This document shows, in pieces, positions 1-8,564 of a stretch of DNA of 64,000 bases. The position numbers and the translations under genes were made by a program. Origin of the DNA: Danxiaibacter flavus (GTDB lineage: Bacteria; Bacteroidota; Bacteroidia; Chitinophagales; Chitinophagaceae); NCBI RefSeq assembly GCF_041060425.1, contig NZ_JAULBC010000002.1, positions 62,001 through 126,000 on the forward strand. Direction: 5' to 3'. The notes below the pieces were generated by a model that did not search any database, was not told the origin of the DNA, and saw only the letters and a list, made by a program, of their open reading frames with translations. How positions within the stretch are numbered: position 1 is the stretch's first letter; each line of letters starts with the position of its first letter.

Positions 1-749
1 TATAATTCACCAGCCTTTCCGCCTCGTGCAGCAAACTCCCACTCTGCTTCTGTAGGTAATCTTTTACCGGCCCATTTTGCATAAGCTTCGGCATCTTCAT
101 AAGAAACATGTGTAACGGGATAATTATCTTTTCCCTCAATAGAGCTGTTAGGACCAAGCGGATGACGCCAGTTCGCACCGGCTACATAGGACCACCATTG
201 CAAATGATCATTCAGTGCCACTTCATGCGTAGGAGGAGAAAACACCACAGAACCTGTTACCAGGCTTTCCTCAGTTGCACCGGGAAACTCTTCTTTCGTT
301 GGCTTTTTTTCAGCAATGGTAACATAGCCTGTCGCTTTCACAAAAGCTGCAAATTCTGCATTGGTTACTTCTGATGCATCCATAAAAAAGCCATCTACAT
401 ATACCCTGTGAACAGGTCTTGCATCATTCATCGCCTGGTTGCCGCCGTCATCCATTCCAACAGGATTTACACCACCCATGCTAAACTCACCACCCGGTAT
501 CCAAACCATGTTGGCAGGCGCTTCCGTTGCGGGCTTTTTTTCATTAAGAACAGTTGGCAAAAATTCTTTGCCACCTCCATTCATATATAGTGTGCTGTCT
601 TTAACCGTTAGTCCGTTAGATGTACATGAGATAGTCGCGTCTATTTTATCATCAGCCAAACTTTTTCCCTCGGAGGATTTGCAACCAGTGTTCACCATTA
701 TAGAAAAACCACTGACACAAAAAAACAAAACCAGGTTGGTGTACTTCAT
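1..749 (-). CDS. Formylglycine-generating-enzyme (SUMF1)-like lipoprotein, C-terminus outside window
   Basis: About 249 N-terminal residues are visible; the frame runs off the left edge. A hydrophobic N-terminus ends in a Cys at residue 23 (N-T-G-C), a plausible lipoprotein signal. The FGE-sulfatase domain starts near residue 81 with MVWIPGGEFSMGG, continues with a DGFFMDASEVTNAEFAAF stretch, GANWRHPLGP and WAGKRLPTEAEWEFAARGG. These match the SUMF1 fold closely, including the Trp-Arg-His-Pro segment of true FGE. The paired catalytic cysteines of FGE lie beyond the window, so enzymatic oxidation of sulfatase cysteines cannot be confirmed; many bacterial relatives are non-enzymatic or modify other targets. 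GldK of the gliding machinery belongs to the same fold, but no gld genes are adjacent. Confidence 0.85.
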   Translation of the reverse strand, partial: MKYTNLVLFFCVSGFSIMVNTGCKSSEGKSLADDKIDATISCTSNGLTVKDSTLYMNGGGKEFLPTVLNEKKPATEAPANMVWIPGGEFSMGGVNPVGMDDGGNQAMNDARPVHRVYVDGFFMDASEVTNAEFAAFVKATGYVTIAEKKPTKEEFPGATEESLVTGSVVFSPPTHEVALNDHLQWWSYVAGANWRHPLGPNSSIEGKDNYPVTHVSYEDAEAYAKWAGKRLPTEAEWEFAARGGKAGEL

Positions 750-923
750 AAGTAATAAGTTACTATAAAATTAAGCTCATTAGTCCACAAAAAAACCATA
801 AAAAACATTCTCAAATAAGAAAAGTTAAAACACATTCCGTTCTTCTCATGTGCATAAAAAGCACGTGCGCAACAATTTGATAACATCAGCACTATAGGCT
901 CAATTATTGCGTTTGGGAGAAAA

Positions 924-1403
924 ATGATTCTCTCGATGAAAAAGATTGTAAGCGCTATTATTGGTGTAATAATCTGCAGCTACTGCTATAGCCAGGAACA
1001 ACCGGCCTACGATCAGGCAATTGGATTGAAGTTTTTAAGCGGCGTATCCATTACTTATAAAAAATTTGTTACCGAAAAAAATGCAATTGAGGCGCAAGCC
1101 AATTTCTGGAACAGGGGATACAGACTTGTTGGCTTGTATGAGTTTCATTTTTATGATTTTGATGTGGAGGGACTTTCATGGTATGTTGGTCCGGGTGTGC
1201 ATGTCGGAAGCTGGAGCAATTCTTACGCAAAAGATTCGGGTAGCAAGGCTGACATTGGAATAGATGGTGTTATTGGTATGGATTATAAATTCAAAAATCT
1301 TCCGCTCAATTTAAGTGCGGACTGGCAACCTTCATTGTCGCTTATAGGCAGCAATGGTTTTAGTCCTTCTTACGGAGGAATTGCTATCAGGTATACCTTT
1401 TAA
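924..1403 (+). CDS. Small outer-membrane beta-barrel protein (paralogue 1)
   Basis: 159 residues from ATG 924, or 155 from ATG 936 (MKKIVSAI), which gives a cleaner signal peptide ending near YCYSQ. The mature part alternates polar and hydrophobic residues, contains the motif WYVGPGVHVG, and ends in an aromatic residue (RYTF), as outer-membrane barrels do. It is clearly paralogous to the next gene: both share W-Y-V-G-P-G, a G-x-DYKF segment and the same length. The two lie 54 bp apart on the same strand and are probably co-transcribed. Substrate or role is unknown. A GGGAGA stretch lies just upstream of ATG 924. Confidence 0.8.
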   Translation: MILSMKKIVSAIIGVIICSYCYSQEQPAYDQAIGLKFLSGVSITYKKFVTEKNAIEAQANFWNRGYRLVGLYEFHFYDFDVEGLSWYVGPGVHVGSWSNSYAKDSGSKADIGIDGVIGMDYKFKNLPLNLSADWQPSLSLIGSNGFSPSYGGIAIRYTF

Positions 1404-1457
1404 ATTTTAAGTTTGGCATGATTTTTAAACGCTCACCATTAACTAAATAGAGTTTTT

Positions 1458-1955
1458 ATGAAGAAAATTTTGTTCGTAGCCCTTATCCTTGTCGCAGGCA
1501 TTTCCGTAGCTAATGCACAAAACATGTCATCTTCTTATAAAACAGCATTGGGTGCAAAAGGCTACTTTGGAGATGGCTCTATTGGCGGATTTAACGTTAA
1601 ACACTTTTTTAATAGTACAAATGCACTCGAAGGTTCACTGTTATTCAGAAGTCATTTTGTAGCATTCGAAGGAATTTATGAATGGCACGGCCCGATTAAC
1701 GGAGCAAAAGGTTTAAAATGGTATGTTGGTCCTGGTGCTCAGTTAGGTTTTTACACTGGTGATCATGATCATGATTACAACAATGATCATCACGATGACA
1801 ATGTTCTTTTTGCATTAAAAGGAACTGTTGGTCTGGATTATAAATTTACCGGAGCTCCAATAGACATTGCATTTGATGTGAACCCAACATTCAACCTCAC
1901 CCCAAATACTGACTTTAATTTTTACGCAGGTTTAGCGTTCCGATTTGCTTTATAG
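1458..1955 (+). CDS. Small outer-membrane beta-barrel protein with His/Asp-rich loop (paralogue 2)
   Basis: 165 residues with a typical signal peptide (MKKILFVALILVAGISVANAQ). The core is paralogous to the preceding gene (LKWYVGPGAQLG, GLDYKF, C-terminal aromatic-rich strand FRFAL). It carries an extra loop at about residues 104-117, very rich in His and Asp (DHDHDYNNDHHDD), which the first copy lacks. In the barrel model this loop falls between two strands and would face outside or the periplasm, so it could bind divalent metals; that is inference. A strong hairpin terminator follows at 1979-2010. Function unknown. Confidence 0.82.
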   Translation: MKKILFVALILVAGISVANAQNMSSSYKTALGAKGYFGDGSIGGFNVKHFFNSTNALEGSLLFRSHFVAFEGIYEWHGPINGAKGLKWYVGPGAQLGFYTGDHDHDYNNDHHDDNVLFALKGTVGLDYKFTGAPIDIAFDVNPTFNLTPNTDFNFYAGLAFRFAL

Positions 1956-1978
1956 AAGCCTATTACCATTTAATATAA

Positions 1979-2010
1979 AAGGGTGCATATTCTTTGCACC
2001 CTTAATTTTT
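1979..2010 (+). terminator. Rho-independent terminator
   Basis: The stem AAGGGTGCA / TGCACCCTT with a short loop is followed by a T-rich run. It lies 24 bp after the stop of the second small barrel gene and fits termination of that two-gene unit. Confidence 0.85.
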
Positions 2011-2453
2011 TATAGCTATCAGCTTTTAGCTATGAGCTTTCAGCCTCCCACATTTTGATTTAGCTATCAGCATTCACCTATGAGCTTTCAGCTTCACCCA
2101 TTTTAGTTGATGCATGATTACATCTTATACTTAACATCTTATATAAATTACAGAGAGATATAAATTAACCTGCCACACCTGTGTACTTCGTACTTCGTAA
2201 CTCGTACTTATTATAGTTTTCAGCGACAAGCTTATCACATCTTAGTCATCACATGATTGTGCCCCACATCGTACACCGTACATCTAACATCTGACATAAG
2301 AAAATTGACGGCCATTAATGTAGTCTGCCGCACCTGCGTACCTCGTACTTCGTAACTCGTACTTTCTTTATAGTTGGAATTACATCTAAAATCGTACCCG
2401 CCCGAACGTGCCGTCGGTACGGGCAGGCATCTAACATCGTACATTGACCTACA
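2011..2453. repeat. Mixed word-repeat region between convergent genes
   Basis: No gene is visible. 2013-2095 holds imperfect copies of an AGCTATCAGCTTT-type word. About 2180-2210 and 2336-2366 hold TTCGTACTTCGTAACTCG-type words, with short ATCGTACA/CATCTAACATC words between and after them. A 31-bp GC-rich palindromic core (2397-2427, CCCGCCCG...CGGGCAGG) sits between two such words. The same core occurs six times in opposite orientation at 8611-9292. Short frames here only translate the repeats. Confidence 0.85.
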
Positions 2454-3413
2454 TCAGCTGAGTTTAAACAAGCTATCCACAAACTCGTGCTTGTCAAATA
2501 TCAGGAGGTCATCTATTTTCTCACCTACACCAATATATTTTACAGGGATCTTTTGTTGATTGGCAATGGCTAACACCACACCACCTTTTGCAGTTCCATC
2601 CAGTTTTGTAATTGCGATAGATGTTACATCAGTTGCGGCAGTGAATTGTTTCGCCTGTTCCAATGCGTTTTGCCCGGTTGATCCATCAAGCACAAGCAAT
2701 ACTTCGTGCGGAGCATCAGGAATTACTTTTTGCACAACACGCCTGATCTTGCTCAATTCTTCCATTAAATGGATTTTATTATGCAGGCGGCCGGCCGTGT
2801 CAATAATTACTACATCGGCATCTTTTGCCACTGCGCTTTGGACAGTATCAAAAGCGACCGACGCGGGATCGCTGCCCATGGATTGTTTTACAATGGGAAC
2901 ACCAACTCTTTCACTCCAGATGGTAAGCTGGTCAACTGCCGCAGCGCGGAAGGTATCGGCAGCTCCAAGAATGACAGATTTTCCCGCTTTTTTAAAATTG
3001 TGGGCAAGTTTTCCAATAGTTGTGGTTTTTCCTACACCATTTACCCCAACTACCATAATAACATAAGGCTTCTTTCCCAGCGGCACATCAAAACTTCTGA
3101 AAGACTGATCTTCAGAATCGATCAGTATATTTTCAATTTCCTGCTGAAGCAAGCTGTTTAGTTCACTGGTATTTACATATTTATCTCTCGCAACCCTGCT
3201 CTGAATTTTTTCAATGATGGCCAGTGTAGTGTCGATACCAACATCAGCACCTACCAACGCATCTTCCAGATTATCCAGCACCTCGTCGTCAACAGTACTC
3301 TTACCGGCAATAGCCTTAGTGATCTTTGCAAAAAAACCTTCTTTGGTCTTTTGCAGACCCTGATCAAGACTTTCCTTTTCTTTTTTACCAAACAGCTTTC
3401 CTAAAAAACTCAT
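2454..3413 (-). CDS. ftsY: Signal recognition particle receptor FtsY
   Basis: 319-residue SRP GTPase that docks ribosome-SRP complexes at the inner membrane. It has a short charged N-terminus (MSFLGKLFGKKEKE) in place of the long acidic A domain of E. coli, then the helical N domain and the NG GTPase: P-loop GVNGVGKT (123-130), DTFRAAA (153-159), DTAGR (205-209), TKLDG (269-273) and the GVGEKIDDL closing motif. The gene is the last of the minus-strand rpmB-rpmG-DUF4295-ftsY cluster, a conserved Bacteroidota order. A hairpin at 3507-3539 separates it from DUF4295, so it may also have its own promoter in 3414-3500. Confidence 0.98.
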   Translation of the reverse strand: MSFLGKLFGKKEKESLDQGLQKTKEGFFAKITKAIAGKSTVDDEVLDNLEDALVGADVGIDTTLAIIEKIQSRVARDKYVNTSELNSLLQQEIENILIDSEDQSFRSFDVPLGKKPYVIMVVGVNGVGKTTTIGKLAHNFKKAGKSVILGAADTFRAAAVDQLTIWSERVGVPIVKQSMGSDPASVAFDTVQSAVAKDADVVIIDTAGRLHNKIHLMEELSKIRRVVQKVIPDAPHEVLLVLDGSTGQNALEQAKQFTAATDVTSIAITKLDGTAKGGVVLAIANQQKIPVKYIGVGEKIDDLLIFDKHEFVDSLFKLS

Positions 3414-3505
3414 GCTTACGTAATTTACCTGGGGTTAAATATATAGCAACAAAGCAATAAGGGACTTTGTTAACCCAATATCAGATCATTGCAAAAAGAA
3501 AATAC

Positions 3506-3540
3506 AAAAAGCTTCCGGCAAATTCTGCGGGAAGCTTTTA
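3506..3540 (-). terminator. Hairpin terminator after the rpmB-rpmG-DUF4295 genes
   Basis: The inverted repeat AAAAGCTTCC / GGAAGCTTTT (3507-3516 with 3530-3539) has a 13-nt loop and is T-rich on the minus-strand exit side. It lies between the DUF4295 stop and ftsY and may terminate the ribosomal-protein unit or act as a partial terminator. Confidence 0.75.
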
Positions 3541-3562
3541 AGAATATCTTTTCACGACCAAA

Positions 3563-3733
3563 CTATTTAGCCAAAAAATCTTTGATTTTATCCTTGTGTA
3601 CAATAGCCTCTTTAAAGGTGTAAGCACCTGTTTTTGGGCTACGCACAGCCTTGATAACTTTTGTCCAGTTTTTAGCTTCAGCGGCTGCCTTCTGGTCTTT
3701 GGTCTTGATCGCTGTTTTAGCTGCTTTTGCCAT
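3563..3733 (-). CDS. DUF4295 family small basic protein
   Basis: 56 residues, starting MAKAAKTAIKTKDQ and ending KIKDFLAK. The protein is Lys/Ala-rich and basic. Its position directly after rpmG (2 bp) and before ftsY, with its length and the SPKTGAYTFKEAIV segment, matches the DUF4295 family that Bacteroidota encode in this exact place. Co-transcription with L28 and L33 suggests a ribosome-linked role, but no function is established to my knowledge. It is easily missed because of its size. Confidence 0.9.
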   Translation of the reverse strand: MAKAAKTAIKTKDQKAAAEAKNWTKVIKAVRSPKTGAYTFKEAIVHKDKIKDFLAK

Positions 3734-3735
3734 AA

Positions 3736-3918
3736 TTATTTGATTTCTTTATGAACAGTAACTTTTTTCAAAATTGGATTGTACTTCTTTAACTCCATAC
3801 GTTCGGGAGTGTTCTTTTTGTTCTTTTTAGTGATATAACGGCTTGTACCGGGCTGGCCGCTAGCCTTATGCTCTGTACATTCCAGGATCACCTGAACTCT
3901 GTTACCTTTCTTTGCCAT
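3736..3918 (-). CDS. rpmG: 50S ribosomal protein L33
   Basis: 60 residues beginning [18 protein letters not shown], with the L33 core [23 protein letters not shown]. Only one Cys is present, so this is the zinc-free (C-minus) form, which lacks the paired CxxC motifs. It lies 29 bp downstream of rpmB and 2 bp upstream of the DUF4295 gene. It is a structural component of the large ribosomal subunit near the E site. Confidence 0.97.
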   Translation of the reverse strand: MAKKGNRVQVILECTEHKASGQPGTSRYITKKNKKNTPERMELKKYNPILKKVTVHKEIK

Positions 3919-3947
3919 TGTATAAGCAATTTAAACTTTTAACTCAA

Positions 3948-4184
3948 TTAGATTTTAGCACCTTGTGCTCTCATTTCTTTAATAACTGTAGCTAAACCTT
4001 TTTTGTTAATGGTTCTAATTGCTTCAGTTGATACTTTAAGCGTTACCCAACGGTCTTCTTCTGCATAAAAGAAACGCTTGGTCTGTAAATTGGGTAAAAA
4101 CCGGCGTTTGGTCTTAATGTTTGAGTGAGAAACATGGTGACCTCCAATTGGTTTTTTACCTGTAACCTGACATACTCTTGCCAT
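3948..4184 (-). CDS. rpmB: 50S ribosomal protein L28
   Basis: 78 residues from the ATG whose complement is at 4182-4184: [21 protein letters not shown], then [15 protein letters not shown] and [18 protein letters not shown]. An upstream in-frame ATG at 4208 would add eight residues but overlaps the promoter at 4206-4213, so 4184 is preferred. First gene of the rpmB-rpmG-DUF4295-ftsY cluster. Confidence 0.97.
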   Translation of the reverse strand: MARVCQVTGKKPIGGHHVSHSNIKTKRRFLPNLQTKRFFYAEEDRWVTLKVSTEAIRTINKKGLATVIKEMRAQGAKI

Positions 4185-4205
4185 GACGTAATTTTTTCGG
4201 GACGG

Positions 4206-4235
4206 CAAAGGTAGTGAACCTTGCCGAATTTCAAT
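4206..4235 (-). promoter_or_regulatory. Bacteroidota-type promoter for rpmB cluster
   Basis: On the minus strand TACCTTTG (4206-4213) matches the -7 consensus TAnnTTTG. An ATTG at 4232-4235, 18 bp upstream, resembles the -33 TTTG element. It predicts a leader of about 15-20 nt before the rpmB ATG at 4184. Confidence 0.6.
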
Positions 4236-4604
4236 AAGATTATTTTCTTTTTTTCAGGAAATTATTCACAAATATGCGAAAAAGGTTTGTAATGACCGAG
4301 GGTTATCCACATTCAAGCTGAAAGCTTAAAGCCCAAAACTGGGGAGGAGGTTTGAGGCTTAAGGTGTAAGGCTGGAGGTTGGAGGTTTGAGGTTTGGGGT
4401 GCCAGGTGAGATCCAGGTCGCCGGCATTCACACACCTTATGCCTCACGCCTCACGCCTTATCCCTTTTACGTAGGTTTTAAGCTTTCCGCTTTGAGCTTT
4501 GAGCATTTTTCCCTATCTTGCCACCCAATCGAATAATCATATGGCTTTTTTACTCCAAAATCTTGACCTTCTCAATCATCCCTGTTGCGGGTAGTATAAA
4601 TATT
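4236..4604. repeat. Intergenic word repeats between divergent rpmB and rocD
   Basis: There is no gene. 4316-4395 carries GGAGGTTTGAGGCTTAAGG-type words, and 4425-4466 carries the complementary CACACCTTATGCCTCACGCC-type words, so the two arms could pair across about 40 nt. 4475-4506 carries TTTTAAGCTTTCCGCTTTGAGC words of another family. Confidence 0.75.
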
Positions 4605-4612
4605 TATTTTCG
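4605..4612 (+). promoter_or_regulatory. Putative -7 promoter element for rocD
   Basis: TATTTTCG resembles TAnnTTTG, and the string TTATTTTCGCCA occurs again upstream of the FKBP gene at 6173-6184. A -33 element is not clear. The start codon lies about 75 nt downstream. Confidence 0.4.
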
Positions 4613-4685
4613 CCATATCTCTTTTTAATCCCCTTTGCGGGAATTTCATTCTTGCTTATTCGTCAATTATTCAATTTTAAACTTT

Positions 4686-5921
4686 ATGCTTACTCATACT
4701 ATGTCTGAAAAGGCATTGCATTTCCTGCAACTGGAAGAACAATTTGGTGCTCATAATTATCACCCACTGCCTGTGGTACTCGAAAAAGGCAGTGGTGTTT
4801 TTGTGTGGGATGTAGACGGAAACAGGTATTATGATTTTTTAAGTGGTTATTCCGCTGTAAATCAGGGACATTGCCATCCGCGTATTATTAACGCGCTGAC
4901 AAAACAGGCACAGAAGCTCACCCTTACTTCCAGGGCTTTCCATAGCAACTTGTTAGGCGAATACGCACAATATATTACATCCTATTTTGGCTACAACAAA
5001 GTTCTGCCAATGAACACTGGTGTGGAAGGCGGGGAAACTGCCATAAAACTTGCACGCCGTTGGGCCTATGACAAAAAAGGTGTTGAAGAGAACAAAGCAA
5101 AGATCATTTTTGCAGAAGGTAACTTCTGGGGAAGAACGCTGGCAGCCATTTCCTCATCAACTGATCCATCCAGCTACAAGGGATTCGGACCTTACATGCC
5201 AGGATTTGAACTTATACCTTACAACGACCTGGTTGCTCTGGAAAAAGCATTCCAGGATAAAAATGTCGCGGCCTTTATGGTTGAACCTATCCAGGGCGAA
5301 GCCGGTGTAGTTTTACCTGATGTGGGTTATTTGCAAGGCGTGCGGAATTTATGTACTGAATACAATGTTCTGTTTATTGCAGATGAGATACAAACCGGTT
5401 TGGCCCGCACCGGGAAAATGCTGGCTTGCGATCACGAAAATGTTCGCCCTGATATATTAATACTGGGCAAAGCGTTAAGTGGAGGAACCATGCCTGTTAG
5501 TGCAATACTTGCTGATGACGATGTAATGCTGAATATAAAACCAGGCGAACACGGATCCACTTATGGTGGCAATCCACTGGCATGTGCAGTTGCAATAGAA
5601 GCCTTACAGGTGCTGAAAGATGAAAAAATGGCCGAAAATGCCGAAAAAATGGGCCAGCTCTTGCGCAATGGTATTTCTTCAATTAAGTCTCCATTTATTA
5701 AACTGGTGCGCGGAAAAGGCTTGCTTAACGCTATTGTAATTGATCATCCAGATGAAGATGCGTCCTGGGAGCTGTGTCTTGCATTAAAAGACAATGGCAT
5801 GTTAGCTAAACCAACACATGGCGATAAAATCCGGTTCGCGCCTCCCCTGCTGATCAACGAAGAACAGATAGCAGAATGCGTGGGTATAATTGAAAAATCC
5901 CTGCAAGTGTTGGAGAAGTAA
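4686..5921 (+). CDS. rocD: Ornithine aminotransferase
   Basis: 411 residues from ATG 4686 ([13 protein letters not shown]); ATG 4701 is an alternative. A longer frame from 4635 adds residues with no family match and starts close to the promoter element. It is a class III PLP aminotransferase that converts L-ornithine and 2-oxoglutarate to glutamate semialdehyde and glutamate. Visible motifs are the N-terminal [32 protein letters not shown], the EPIQGEAGV and [13 protein letters not shown] segments, the PLP lysine in LGKALSGG (Lys262), and [14 protein letters not shown]. Length and motifs fit ornithine aminotransferase better than acetylornithine or GABA aminotransferases. Monocistronic by context. 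Confidence 0.93.
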   Translation: MLTHTMSEKALHFLQLEEQFGAHNYHPLPVVLEKGSGVFVWDVDGNRYYDFLSGYSAVNQGHCHPRIINALTKQAQKLTLTSRAFHSNLLGEYAQYITSYFGYNKVLPMNTGVEGGETAIKLARRWAYDKKGVEENKAKIIFAEGNFWGRTLAAISSSTDPSSYKGFGPYMPGFELIPYNDLVALEKAFQDKNVAAFMVEPIQGEAGVVLPDVGYLQGVRNLCTEYNVLFIADEIQTGLARTGKMLACDHENVRPDILILGKALSGGTMPVSAILADDDVMLNIKPGEHGSTYGGNPLACAVAIEALQVLKDEKMAENAEKMGQLLRNGISSIKSPFIKLVRGKGLLNAIVIDHPDEDASWELCLALKDNGMLAKPTHGDKIRFAPPLLINEEQIAECVGIIEKSLQVLEK

Positions 5922-5929
5922 CAGAGGTG

Positions 5930-6000
5930 CGAGACTTAAAGTGTGAGGTTTGTGGTTTGAGGCGTAAGGATTAAGGATTGAGGCTTAAGGTGAGGTCCGA
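5930..6000. repeat. GAGGTTTGTGG / GGCTTAAGG word repeat
   Basis: A short run of imperfect GAGGCTTAAGGT-type words follows the rocD stop. It is the same family as at 4345-4400 and, in the complementary orientation, 17455-17510. Confidence 0.7.
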
Positions 6001-6033
6001 CGGGATTTGAGATGATAGATACACAAGAATTTG

Positions 6034-6082
6034 ACCGCCCATGGGTTGTACAATTATAGCGTATGACCTATGGGCGGCTTTA
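6034..6082 (+). terminator. Hairpin terminator after rocD
   Basis: ACCGCCCATGGGT pairs with ACCTATGGGCGGC across a loop of about 20 nt, followed by TTTATTT. It lies 110 bp after the rocD stop. Confidence 0.65.
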
Positions 6083-6148
6083 TTTACATTATTCCGGCGA
6101 GCAACATTGAACTTTATAGCCAGCCTTTAACAAAAAACAACTAGCGGC

Positions 6149-6181
6149 TTGGCTTATTTATTAAAATCACTGTTATTTTCG
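6149..6181 (+). promoter_or_regulatory. Promoter upstream of the FKBP gene
   Basis: TTGG (6150-6153) and TATTTTCG (6174-6181) are about 20 bp apart, close to the Bacteroidota -33 TTTG / -7 TAnnTTTG arrangement. The start codon is at 6199, giving a very short leader. Confidence 0.45.
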
Positions 6182-6198
6182 CCACTCAATTTATCAAC

Positions 6199-6966
6199 AT
6201 GAATAAAATCTGTTCTTTTATTGTTCTGGCTTCTGTTGCAGGATCTGTTTCTGCACAAACAAAGCCTGCAACTAAACCCAAGACAGCAACTACCGCCAAA
6301 CCGGCAACAACAGCACAGGCTCCGGTTTTTAAAACTTCAGCTGATTCGCTTAGCTATTGCATCGCCATGAGTACAGCTTTATATTTTAAGGAAAAAGGCG
6401 CTACCAATATTAATCCGGCTATGGCCTCAAAGGCATTTGAGGATGTAATTAAAAAAGATAAACCGGCATTCACCCAGGAACAGATGAACCAGGTAATCAT
6501 CACCTACCTGCAGAACCTGGAAAAAGTGAAGGCAGATGAAACGCGCAGAGCCGGCACTGCATTTTTAGAAGCAAACAAAGCCAAACCTGGTGTAGTAACT
6601 CTGCCAAGCGGCTTGCAATACCAGATCGTTACACAAGGTACAGGTCCTAAACCTGCAGCGACTGACAGGGTAAAAGTTCACTACCGCGGTACTTTGATAG
6701 ACGGAACTGTATTTGATAGTTCGATTGACAGAGGCGAACCGGCTGAATTTCCTGTAAACGGTGTTATTGCAGGTTGGACCGAGGCGCTACAGTTAATGCC
6801 TGTAGGAAGCAAATGGAAGCTGTTTATTCCTTCTAATCTTGCCTATGGCGATAGAGATGCCGGCCAGGCAATTAAAGGTGGTTCTACACTTTTATTTGAT
6901 GTAGAGCTATTGAGCATCGAAAATCAGGATAGCACTCCAAAAGCAGATTCAACACAGCAGAAGTAG
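6199..6966 (+). CDS. FKBP-type peptidyl-prolyl cis-trans isomerase, exported
   Basis: 255 residues. A signal peptide (MNKICSFIVLASVAGSVSAQ) is followed by a Lys/Thr/Pro/Ala-rich linker (22-45). An FKBP N-terminal dimerisation domain follows (about 46-130, SADSLSYCIAMSTALYFKEKG), then the FKBP catalytic domain (about 140-240: KVHYRGTLIDGTVFDSS, GVIAGWTEALQLMPVGSKW, LFIPSNLAYGDR, LLFDVELLSI). This is the Mip/FkpA/FklB architecture of periplasmic foldases. A short Ser/Gln tail follows the domain. It lies alone between repeat-bearing spacers. Confidence 0.95.
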   Translation: MNKICSFIVLASVAGSVSAQTKPATKPKTATTAKPATTAQAPVFKTSADSLSYCIAMSTALYFKEKGATNINPAMASKAFEDVIKKDKPAFTQEQMNQVIITYLQNLEKVKADETRRAGTAFLEANKAKPGVVTLPSGLQYQIVTQGTGPKPAATDRVKVHYRGTLIDGTVFDSSIDRGEPAEFPVNGVIAGWTEALQLMPVGSKWKLFIPSNLAYGDRDAGQAIKGGSTLLFDVELLSIENQDSTPKADSTQQK

Positions 6967-7176
6967 TTATACGTTATAAGTTTTACGTTGTACGTTTTAG
7001 CCCGGGTAGGTTAAAACGTACAACGTATTTTTTTTATTAATTGCAGGTATTGAGAAGACAAATTCCCTGCCTGTAGGCGCTAACCTTCGCTCCGATCGAC
7101 GTATAACGTACCACGTAAAACTCCTAACTCACTCCGCTTCAATCAACGTATCACGTACAACTTATAACGTACAACG
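6967..7176. repeat. Inverted TACGTTGTACGTT word repeats, terminator-like hairpin
   Basis: This spacer separates the convergent FKBP and CBS-synthase genes. 6969-7029 contains TTATACGTTATAAGTTTTACGTTGTACG words in which ACGTTGTACGTTTTA pairs perfectly with TAAAACGTACAACGT across an 11-nt loop, followed by a run of T: a long bidirectional terminator-like hairpin. 7098-7168 contains the same family again (GACGTATAACGTACCACG, ATCACGTACAACTTATAACG). No gene is visible. Confidence 0.8.
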
Positions 7177-8535
7177 TTACTTCGCCAGGCTTTGTATAAT
7201 ATCATACTTCGTCACAATATGCAGATCACCTTTTTCATCTTTCGCTAACACGGCGCCGTTTTCACGATTGATGAGGTTGCCTAATCTTTCTACGGGAGTA
7301 TCAAATGAGACAATAGGATAAGATTGCTCCATTACATTTTTTACCAGTTCACTTTTAATATCAGGATTGGTAAATAATTTTTGAAACAGGCCGCTTTCGC
7401 TAACAGCTCCTACAGGTCCTTCGCCGTTGATGACAGGAATTTGCTCAATATCATATTTCTTCATCAGGTCAACCGCTTCAGCTACGGTTTTATCCGGCTC
7501 AATGGTCACGAGCTTTTTAGAACCACGCGCGCTAACAATATCCTTAAAAGTTTTTACATCAAGAAAGCCACGTTCCATCATCCACTGATCGTTGTAGATT
7601 TTAGCAACATAACGGCTGCCATGATCATGAAAAATGCAGACAACAAGATCATCTGGTTTTAATTGATCCTTCAGTTGCATTAAGCCTTGCAGGCAGCTGC
7701 CTGCGCTATATCCGCAGAACAAGCCTTCTTCTTTCGCCAGGCGCCTGGCCATAATAGCACCGTCTTTATCAGTTACCTGTTCAAAACGGTCTATCACATC
7801 CATCTTATAATTAGCCGGAACAAAATCTTCACCGAAACCTTCGGAAACATAAGGATGCACTTCATTCATGTCCACTTCGCCGGTATTAAAGAACTTTGTA
7901 AGCAGTGATCCAAATACGTCAATTGCCCAGATCTGGATATCGGGGTTTTGCTCTTTCAGATACATGGCAGTTCCGGTAACTGTTCCGCCGGTTCCTGCCG
8001 TACAAACAAGGTGCGTTATTTTACCATCAGTTTGTTTCCATATCTCCGGCCCGGTTGTCTCATAATGCGCTAGACGATTAGCAAGATTATCGTACTGGTT
8101 GCAGAGGTAAGAATTAGGAATTTCCTTCGCAAGTCTTCTCGCAACTGAATAATAGCTGCGTGGATCATCGGGTTCTACGTTCGTAGGACATACTATCACT
8201 TCTGCCCCCACGGCCTTCAGTATGTCCATTTTTTCTTTACTCTGTTTATCTGTCGTCGTAAAAATGCACTTATATCCTTTTACGCATGCGGCCAACGCCA
8301 GCCCCATACCGGTATTGCCACTGGTGCATTCAATGATGGTGCCACCTGGTTTTAAATGCCCTTCAGCTTCTGCAACCTCTATCATTTTAACAGCCATTCT
8401 GTCCTTAATGGAATTACCCGGATTAAAGTAATCCACTTTAGCTAGTATTGTCGCCGGAATCTCTTTTGTTATTTTATTTAGCTTAATCAACGGAGTGTTT
8501 CCTATCGTTTCGAGTATGTTGTATTTGATGTCCAT
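7177..8535 (-). CDS. PLP-dependent cystathionine beta-synthase / cysteine synthase with CBS domain pair
   Basis: 452 residues from MDIKYNILETIGNTPLIKL (complement of ATG at 8533-8535). A longer frame from 8568 adds 11 residues without a family match. The fold-type II PLP domain (1-about 320) shows the Schiff-base lysine in NPGNSIKDR (Lys44), the substrate loop TSGNTGMGLA and the phosphate-binding TAGTGGTVTG. Two CBS motifs fill 335-452 (TVAEAVDLMKKYDIEQIPVING, MEQSYPIVSFDTPVERLG). This layout is that of cystathionine beta-synthases (serine + homocysteine); an O-acetylserine sulfhydrylase activity cannot be excluded. There is no heme domain. Confidence 0.93.
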   Translation of the reverse strand: MDIKYNILETIGNTPLIKLNKITKEIPATILAKVDYFNPGNSIKDRMAVKMIEVAEAEGHLKPGGTIIECTSGNTGMGLALAACVKGYKCIFTTTDKQSKEKMDILKAVGAEVIVCPTNVEPDDPRSYYSVARRLAKEIPNSYLCNQYDNLANRLAHYETTGPEIWKQTDGKITHLVCTAGTGGTVTGTAMYLKEQNPDIQIWAIDVFGSLLTKFFNTGEVDMNEVHPYVSEGFGEDFVPANYKMDVIDRFEQVTDKDGAIMARRLAKEEGLFCGYSAGSCLQGLMQLKDQLKPDDLVVCIFHDHGSRYVAKIYNDQWMMERGFLDVKTFKDIVSARGSKKLVTIEPDKTVAEAVDLMKKYDIEQIPVINGEGPVGAVSESGLFQKLFTNPDIKSELVKNVMEQSYPIVSFDTPVERLGNLINRENGAVLAKDEKGDLHIVTKYDIIQSLAK

Positions 8536-8564
8536 TGTTGCAGTTGATTTATGGCGTAAAGATA

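Noticed and set aside
1..749. GldK of the gliding/T9SS machinery
   Set aside because: Same fold, but the WRHP and MVWIPGG segments fit the general SUMF1 family and no gldL-M-N genes are seen; the missing C-terminus prevents a firm decision.
2235..2559. Frames of 60-69 codons at the end of ftsY
   Set aside because: They consist of the same word repeats in inverse orientation and overlap ftsY.
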